Below the pieces are notes generated by a model. That model was not told where the DNA came from and ran no database searches. It worked only from the letters and a program-made list of their open reading frames with translations. Below are positions 13,301 to 22,300 of a stretch of DNA of 64,000 bases, piece by piece. The translations under genes were made by a program, and so were the position numbers. The DNA is from Astropecten irregularis. Taxonomy: Eukaryota > Echinodermata > Asteroidea > Paxillosida > Astropectinidae. The DNA lies in contig OZ020249.1 in the NCBI GenBank assembly GCA_963971285.1, positions 10,962,256 to 11,026,255 on the forward strand. The letters are read 5' to 3'. Positions within the stretch are counted from its first letter, which is position 1, and every line of letters starts with the position of its first letter.

Positions 13301-16300
13301 CATACTTTTTTACCAAATATTTTAAGTAATCGTACATTTAATATAAACCCACCTTTAATCTGTATTTTAGATTTTTTTTTTTCTTTTAAACTTAATTTTA
13401 CTTTTACGTCAGAGCATCTTTTTATTTTTGATATGGATCACTCTTTTATCTGTATTTCAACTTATTATCATTATTAAATTTTTTAAACTTATTACCTGTT
13501 CATTGTATAATTAATCATTGTGAAGTGCCTAACCCCCGTTTCAGACAGGCGTGCCAGGGTTCCGCCGAACTAAATAGATAAGGAGCGACCCTAGGTTGAC
13601 CCAATCTAGATTTTGGTTTCAGACAGGCGAACTTAATACATTGGAGTAGCCCTAAAACTGGGCCTACAAACAAACGGACAACTTGGGGCCATAGCAACAG
13701 CTCCGTAGAAGACTTTTTGGGCGGTGTTGTTTACGATTCAGACTGTACGTTGTCGACTTGGTTGTTGCGAGGAGGAAATTGACATTAAGCATTTTTGTTT
13801 TTTACTATAAGGCCTACCCCATCCTTGACTTTGCCTTCAAAATAATTAATTTTGTTGTTTTTGTATAGCCTGCCTTGGCAAAGATCTATTGAAAAATACA
13901 CCCAGTGATGTACGACCGGCAGACGATTTCCATGCCAAAAAGTTTTGTATGTATGCATTGTGGGATTTCATTGCAGTTCACTGCTTATTTGCACACATTT
14001 ACATACATTTGCATTGAGTTCGGCTCATGACTAGAGCGACGTCTGAAACGATGTCGCTCTAGCGTCGTTTGAACGACACAGACCGTCGATCTTTCGGCAT
14101 CAGGCGCGCCTGGTCGCTCCTAATTGTTTGAGACGTCAAACTTTCTATGTACTTAATTCAAATCTTGCCTTTTAATTGGTTCGGCGCGATGCTAGAACGC
14201 ATGTCTGAAACGGGGGTTAGAGCCTTTTGGATTAGGGCACTATATAAATTTTGTCTAATAATAATAATAAATACATGTAGCTCTGTATTTAAAGCATAGA
14301 ATGAGAATCATAAGATCCTGCAAAATTCTGCGGTTATCAGCATCAGAGCCGTGGACCAGGGACCCTGAATGTAGCTGGGGGACGAGGGTGGGGTTGGGGA
14401 AGGGTGGTAGTCCAGGAAGGAAAAGGAGGACATGCACAGATGCAGGGAGGCATAAGATGCTACGTGACATCCTCCAAGTCCCATCCGCTCACAAGATACC
14501 CAACCACAAGCACCAAACGAAACCAGACCCTGCTCAAGACTACACACACCTTGCATGTGCAATTATCAACTGCCTAGGGCCAATACACAGGTTTACACCT
14601 TGGCGGCCATCTCAGATTTTGATCGCAACTTCAAAACGAGGCACTTCCACGCATGCGCACTTTTCGAAGTGTAAACCTGTCCATTATCGAAGACAATACA
14701 CGGGTTTACACTTCGGCGGTTTTGATCGCAACTTCAAAACGAGGCACTATCACGCATGCGCACTTTTCGAAGTGTAATCCCGTGTATAGAGGGGTCTGTC
14801 CACACTAATGGTACCTTTTGTGAGCAAAAGATAACTTTTGGGGTGTAACGTGGGAGGTGGATTTAAGATCAGGTTTTTTGCTAATTTTTGTTTCCTAAAT
14901 ATTCCTGTATTCAATTGTGGTTGTACTGAAAATAAATAGGCTGATTCAGTGGATATGTAGGAAATTACAAGGTCATCTTTAAGATGAAATGAACGATTAT
15001 GTTCATATATAAGTATTTTTCTTGTTATAATTAATGCAGTCTTGTTCCATACTTGTTCAATGATAACTTGACATCACTCAAAATTTAAGCACCCTATTTG
15101 ATAATTTAAGAAATGTCACACTAATAGTCCCCATTATAGTGTGGACAGACCCAGAGCTGTTGACGTTGTATCACTTGCAATTGTTTTTTTACTGTTGTTC
15201 ACTGCATGATGACCATGAATATAAATTTATTGAATTTTCAGTGGTGGTTTGTTTTATTGGGCAAGCTATATTTTTGTGCTAAGCAATTTACTGTGCTAAG
15301 CAGCTCTATGAAATTGTCCCCTGAAGGATTCACACAGCATGACTGTGCCATGCAAAACTGGTTCATATTTCATTTCATCCTGAAAACGTTAATCTGATTA
15401 CAGGAGACCGTGCATGAATGCACAGAGCAAGGAACCTGCTCTATGCATGGAGTCATTGATATATACCACAGGTACAATGCATTAACACACACCAGCTGAT
15501 GTCCTCATGCCTGCTTGTTATTTCGTGGGTTAACGTGGTTAAAGGCGATTTCATACTTTTGTTTTTGTCAAAGAAATTTGCAGATTCATGGGCAAAAATA
15601 TCAAGAAAGATACAGTTAACAATCATCTGTGAAATTTCCAGTCCCATACACCATACGTACGGTGCCAAATCTTTTAGAAAACAGAGTAAAACGCCCACCG
15701 TATCCTCTTTGAGTGATCTCCCATGTACCGTTCCCAGGTTGCAGCATTGCTGCGCTTATCGGTGAAATGATCCTTGGGCATTGGGGTATGGCGGTGTGTG
15801 CGTTGTTTCATGGCATCTGACTGCCAAACGAACAAAGATGATAAACTATTGGTGTCACCAGTCCACAAATGTAGGGCTGAATGGCTCAGTTGGTAGAGCG
15901 CATGTACGGTATTCAGGAGGTCGCCGGTTCGAATCTCACTCCAGTCAATTTTTCTCTGTTCACTTTTCAATATTATTTGGGACACCATCAACGTAGGGCT
16001 GGATGGCTCAATTGGTCTGTACGGTATTCAGGAGGTTGCCGGTTCGAATCCCGCTCCACTCGATCTTTATACACTGTAAAGAAGTAAGTCTGAGGAGATT
16101 TCTGTTCCAGTATGCTACCAAAGTATGATAGTTAGGGCCACTGATTTCCAGTTTAAGGCTGAAAAATTCGGTTTCAGACTGAACAAATCTGTTTCGTGCT
16201 ATTCAGTTCCAAAAAGTTGTATGTAACATGCAGTAAATCACATACTGACTTTCACTGACTGTTTGGGCACTGTATGCCACTGGAAAAGTGTCGTAACTTT

Positions 16301-19300
16301 TGCACAGTGAAGACTAACTTTTCAGACTGTGTTTTGTCATAAAAAAACAGTCAACTATTGCAAGACCACACCATGATTCAGTTAGCCTAGGAAATGTATA
16401 GCAATCAGTTCACATAAATGTTGCATTTTGTGAATTTAATTGGTGAATTTACTTAGTTGTTTTGAAAATGGAATTCTGTTTCAAGGAGCAGATTCCGTGA
16501 ATTCCATACGTTTTCCGTTTGTGCGGAAAATCATTGGCCCTAGAAAATACCTTTAAGACTGCCAATTACTAGGCATGTTATTGAAAGAACAGTCTGGTCT
16601 TTGTCCCAGGCTGGGAGGGGGTACCATACTATACCAAGGCCAGCTGGTATACTTTGTTTTTTTCTGGAGCGCTGATAAGAGCTAAAGTGAAGCCTGTTGG
16701 ATTTGGTTCAGGACAGCCTGAAGGATAATGAGTGACTCATAGTGTAGGTGTTGTAAGATATTTTATTTCGGGAGCATAGTCTTGCTATAAATAACACACT
16801 GTCTTTGACAATAGTTTTTCTTTGCTTATAAATCTGAAATATAATTTTTCAGTGATCGAGAGATTAATTTTACAGCCCCATTTTCAATTAAAAATGAAAA
16901 GAAAGCCTCTTTTTTTTTTTTTTAAGAAAACTTGTTTTCACTTTTAATTGGGATAGGCCTATATCTACCCAATTGATTTTTGTTCTTCTGGTACAAGAGG
17001 TACAATATTCCAGCTTAATACATATTACAGTAATCTGGTAATAGGATAACTTACAGCACAGACATGACAGAGTCACAACATTTGACAATGTTTGATACAA
17101 TGTACATGATGTAGGCTTAACTTTCAGGAGAAATTACCACAGTCAAAGACCGAAACAGTGTTGACCTTGGGGTAAGACCAAAAACATTCTTTATAAGAAA
17201 AATTGAGCTGTTTTTTTTCCACTATTTTCTCCTGTTTCGATTATTTCATGCACATATGGGCCTACATGACATATTGGATCAGGCAAAGTGTGAGTGCTGT
17301 TCGATGACCATGACCATTAATGTATAATCCCATGCACATTTGATTCATACAGTGTACATGATGTAGGCCTGCATGTACATGTACATACATAAAGTACATT
17401 TGTTTTGACACAGAATATCTATAATGTGAGTGTGTTGTAAACTAGAAGATCTACACTTTATCTTTGTATTTAGCCCTCGCACAAGAAGACAGCACGGTGC
17501 CTATTTGTCTCATCATGTATCCTATCAGTTCACTTTCAATAATCAATACGTACATGTATTGATGTGTTTTTCCTATCGGCCTTTATATAGTCCCGTCCGT
17601 AACATGTTGCAGTTATCGTTAATTTCCTGTTTATTCTAAGCTCAGTTTTTCTTCCTTTTTTTCCTTGTTTTTAGGGGGCTGAAAATCTGTTTTGAGGGAG
17701 TGTGTGTGGATATTAGTTTTTGTGTAAAGCTCAGACATGCAACAGTTGTTCAGTGTTCAGGTCAATTTCTCCTTTCACACTTACAACGTGTAGAAGCAGC
17801 TCTGAGTTTGAACTAACTAGGGCATCACTGCACCTACATGTACCAGGGGGGGTGTTTTGCCGACCCGAACCGTGAACATGTTTTTGTCAAATAACCACAA
17901 GGGAAAGTGACATGATTTTTAAGTTATTGAAAGGTGAACACAGAAAAATTGACTAGAGCGGGAATCGAACCAGCGACCTTTGGAACACTGTACCAGTGTT
18001 TTGCATCAACATTGGTTCAGCGTTTTGAAGACTTTGGTTCTGGTTCAATTACATCATTGGTTCAACTGAACTGAAAACCGGAGGAACGATCTTTGGGTTA
18101 CATGGCGGAAAGGTAAGGTTCGACTCCTTCCGCCATGTCCGCCGCCATTTTTGTTTAAATTTTGAAAAAGAGTTTGGCGCTCTCCCCCAACTACATGTAT
18201 GTTTCAGTTCATCAAGAGTCATACACAAGAATTTGTATCCTTGTGGAGACATGGCTTTGTTCTTGTGTCCTAATGAAAACTCTCCGAAGAGCAGAATTGA
18301 AATCACTCCCATTTGAACCAGAATCACTTTCATGGGTTGGAATCTCCTGTGGACGTCACTAATAATACTTATCTTTGCGACGGATAATTATACCTTAGAA
18401 ATTCCTCCATTTTGAGTTCATTCCAAAAATCAGTTTTGTGTTTTACAAACCTTGTAGAGACCTACATGTAGGGCCTTGTTTGTTTAATGCACAGGATCCC
18501 AGATTTGCGGATCCACGTCCTATGCAGGGTACGCTAAAATGGGATCCGTGGCCGATTTCATTTAAAGCTCTGCGACGCGTCGCAACCCGATTTGTGACGT
18601 GTCACTCGTATAGATGCGATGAGTCCATAGAGAACGGATGCATCTTAACTCTGCGACGCCTCGTACGTTTTATGAAATCGGCCCCCAGATCAGTAGAATC
18701 AGTGATCTTGTACGTTGAAACAAACAGGCCCCTATTGTACACATAGGAATTTCCCTGTGGAGACATACATGTATTCAACCTATTGTGCTAGACATGCGTT
18801 CAGTGCATATGTATCCAAGAATATATCATGACTAAGCATGAGTGAAGTACATTAAATGCACTATAAATGAGTCCCCAATCCTAGAACTAAATATATACCT
18901 GTGGTACATGTATGTACATGGGCTAGGGAAAATAGCTGGTAACCTGCGCAGTACTGACCGGTAACCTTCCCAATGAACTGCTATGACCAGTCAGATAATT
19001 AACAGGAAATAATCATATCCCTTGATAAACCCTATACGCTGGACTGTGTCCAATTTAGCTCGCTCCGGACTGCACCAACTACTGTACCATAGACACGTGT
19101 GGTCTGCATAATGTACAATGTACGTGTATACAGCTGTAGTCTGGTTCGTAGTCTGGTTCCCGTCGCAATATTAAAATAGAGACTGGTAGCTCGCGGTAAA
19201 CATAGGGCGTTTACGAAACGGAGGCTAAGGCTCCGGTTCAATTTCATGAATTTCATGAATCAATACTGAAATAACGTTTATCAAAATAGAGGCTTTTCGC

Positions 19301-22300
19301 TGCGGTTCTGAAGTAGATTCTCTGGTTTGAAAAGGAAAACAGAGCTTCAGCTCCAATGAAAAACCACAACCAATATATTCAGTATATCGATGACAGAGCT
19401 GAAGCCTAAGCCTGAGCCTAATGTGCCGTTTCTTAAACGCCCTAAGGCTCTGTATGAATTGGTCAGCTCTGCGCATGAACAAAAAGATTTTGTATTCATA
19501 GAGATGATGCTTACAACTTTTTGTGCGCATATAAGATGAGCAATAGACTGGTTCCTGTTCCCTCCGTTGTTTCCTGATGTGTGAATGACAATGGGTCTCG
19601 ATGGGACAGGAACCAGTCTAAATCGAATCGTCTAAATCGGATTCGAGTCTAAATCGGATTCTGTGATATTAGGCCTGGGGGACAACAAAGGGAATGGGAA
19701 CCAGTCTAAGCTTTATCGAGGTATAAATGACACCCCTGGGCTCTGGGTACAAGACTTACCTTCAGATTGACCAGCGTGGAGATATCAGTGACCGATGCTA
19801 TGCTGTTATCGGATAGATCCAAGTGTTTGATCTTCATGTTGCTTTTGATGTGGTCGATAGCCTGAAAAAAATCAAAGCAATTCCTGTTATTAGGGACACG
19901 TACATGTAAGGGCTGGATAGGTCAGTCGTTAGAATACCAGCACGCTGTTTTGAATCCCACTCCAGTCAAATGCTGTATCCTTTTCAATTATGACTTAAAA
20001 TTGAGTCAGTTTCCCTTTATGGTTATTTGGCAAATATATTGATTAAAAAGTTGCATCCTAAAAAGAAAGATGTGAGGCTTTGCATGGTGACAATAAGGAT
20101 CGGTTTGCGGAAACACCATGTAATAATCGTTCGTACTTCGCACTTCTATATCGTTCGCACTTCTCGCAATTAAGGTCTCAACGTTTTGACTAGCCTGCTC
20201 TATTCCTCATCTATAGGGAGACCAAGTTGCATCCTCTTTGAATGATCCCCCATGTACTGTTTTTCAGGTTGCAGCATTGATAATGCTGTGAATATCTAAA
20301 ATGAGACTTAAGGCCGATTCATACTCGCTGCGTATTCACTGCGTACACAGTGCATCGTTCCATTTCGAATTGTCTGCTCTGCGTGTAAGAACGCGCACTG
20401 CGTACTGAAAGTGCGCGTCTTTGTGCGAAGTATTTGGAATTGAAAACAAGTTCGTGCGCACCAATTTGATTCGAATTCGGACAAGTTGAAATATTTCAAC
20501 ATTCGCCGGATGCGTACACGCAGTAGAATCTTTCAAGATGGCAGGCGGGCAAAATCGGCAGGCAATTTCTTTCAGATCATGCCTAATTTCGACGGTGTGT
20601 GATCCACAATAATGACAAAAGAATAATCTCGTCTATACTTCCTTCATTGTGAATCAGTGAATTCAAGAACCTGAGTAGGATTCAACTGCGCATCACACAT
20701 TTTTTAAAGTATGCACTTTACCGTTTGCGCGTTTCCGAATTCGAATGCAGACTATCGCTGCGTATCGGAATTCATATCTTGAAAGAGTATGAACATCGAA
20801 TGCGACATCCGCACTGTGCACTGCGCGTGCGTAAACGCAGCGAGTATAAACCAGCCTTTAGGATATAGCGGTGTGTGAGTGGTTTCATACCTTCTGATTA
20901 CCAAACGAACAAAGTTAATTGACTGTTTGGGAGTGGGACACTGCCAACACAGGGCTGGATAGCTCAGTTTGTAGAGCACCGATTAGTATTCCGAAGGTCG
21001 CTGTATGGAATATCAAGCTGATGAATTTATTTATTTAGTTATTTCTTGTTTACCCTGGGTTTACCTGCTCAGTGAATCACACACTATTTTCCAGAAGTTC
21101 CCAGCAATTACAATATGAATTATGAAGGATGGTGCTACAAATGACCGAGTAGCAGGCATTCATGGGCGCCCTTTGGCAGCCAGCCACATCAACCCATATA
21201 TGATTACGAATCACAGCTTAAGATCGAAAGTGTTTGGTTTTTGTGGAGGGAGGAAAACCGGAGAACCCGGAGAAAAACCGTCCAAGCATAGGAGAGAACC
21301 AAACGTACAACTCTACTCACATATGACCCAGGCCGGATTCGAACCCGGGCCACATTGGTGAGAGGCAAGTGCCTAACGCACTTTGCCACCTATGCCCCCC
21401 AAATAATAAATGAATGAATAAAGTCTAAAAGTCTACCTTTCAGCCAACACTGTGAGACATCAAAAACTTTCCTTCTTAAGATTCAAGTTTTAGTTTTCAG
21501 CAAGGACTGTACGTACTCACCTTGATACTGTTGCCAGACAGGTTCAACCATTCCAGGTTCACTAGTTCTCTCAGTCCCTCGATGGATTGAATGCTGTTAT
21601 TTGGCAGATTGAGAACCCGAAGTGTGGTCATCTTAGACACTCCATTCATGCGCACTAGACGGTTGCTAGCAATGGACAGCTACACAATGACCAACAAACA
21701 ATTGACATGATTGACATGATAACTACATGTACATGTAGCACATTGTGTCATTCATTCTAATGGGGACTCGATACAGGACGCCATCTTCAAAAGTTCACGT
21801 CCAAAAACTCTGTCCCCTTTGTTCAGCGGCCAATTTCATGAAGCTGCTCAGCACGGTTGAGGTCAAATTTTCACAAGCTCGTTATTTCATGTAGGCCTAC
21901 ATGCTAGATGCTGACGCTAAAAAAACTCTCAACCATTGAGAAATTCTCTCACGGTTGCAAAATCTTACAAAAGTGTAATCGTATGATCGAAAGGACACCA
22001 ATGCTTGAGAGTGACCGACGTCCCTGGTGAATCCTTGACAGATTTTGACCATGGTCCAGACCTACGACAACATTTCTTAAGGGACCCTTGCGAAGTACTT
22101 TGGAATGCGCATGATGCAATTGTGTTTTCTATGTCATGTACAGTATGTGCCACATGGTTTTTGCAGACCGTGCGCACTCCAGCGAGCTTTACGCGCGGCA
22201 ACCTCAGCATCGTGATGGTACTAGCAGCGTTTTACATTAATAAAATGCATACTTTATCGATTACCCTCATTCCATCTCAAGGGAGGCTTGGACGCAAAAG

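Larger units (their letters stand above)
15539..16560. repeat. MITE-1 copy interrupted by SINE-A and MITE-17
   Basis: The left end is at TTAAAGGCGATTTCATACTT and the right end at about 16560 (CTTTAA), with a second 'gtatgctaccaaagtatg' motif at 16110. Between them lie a SINE-A composite (15700-16087) and MITE-17 (16135-16540). The layering gives the relative order of insertions. Confidence 0.65.

Noticed and set aside
14301-14777. 158-residue frame at 14301-14777
   Set aside because: Its second half is MITE-6 and its first half has no recognisable similarity or splice context.
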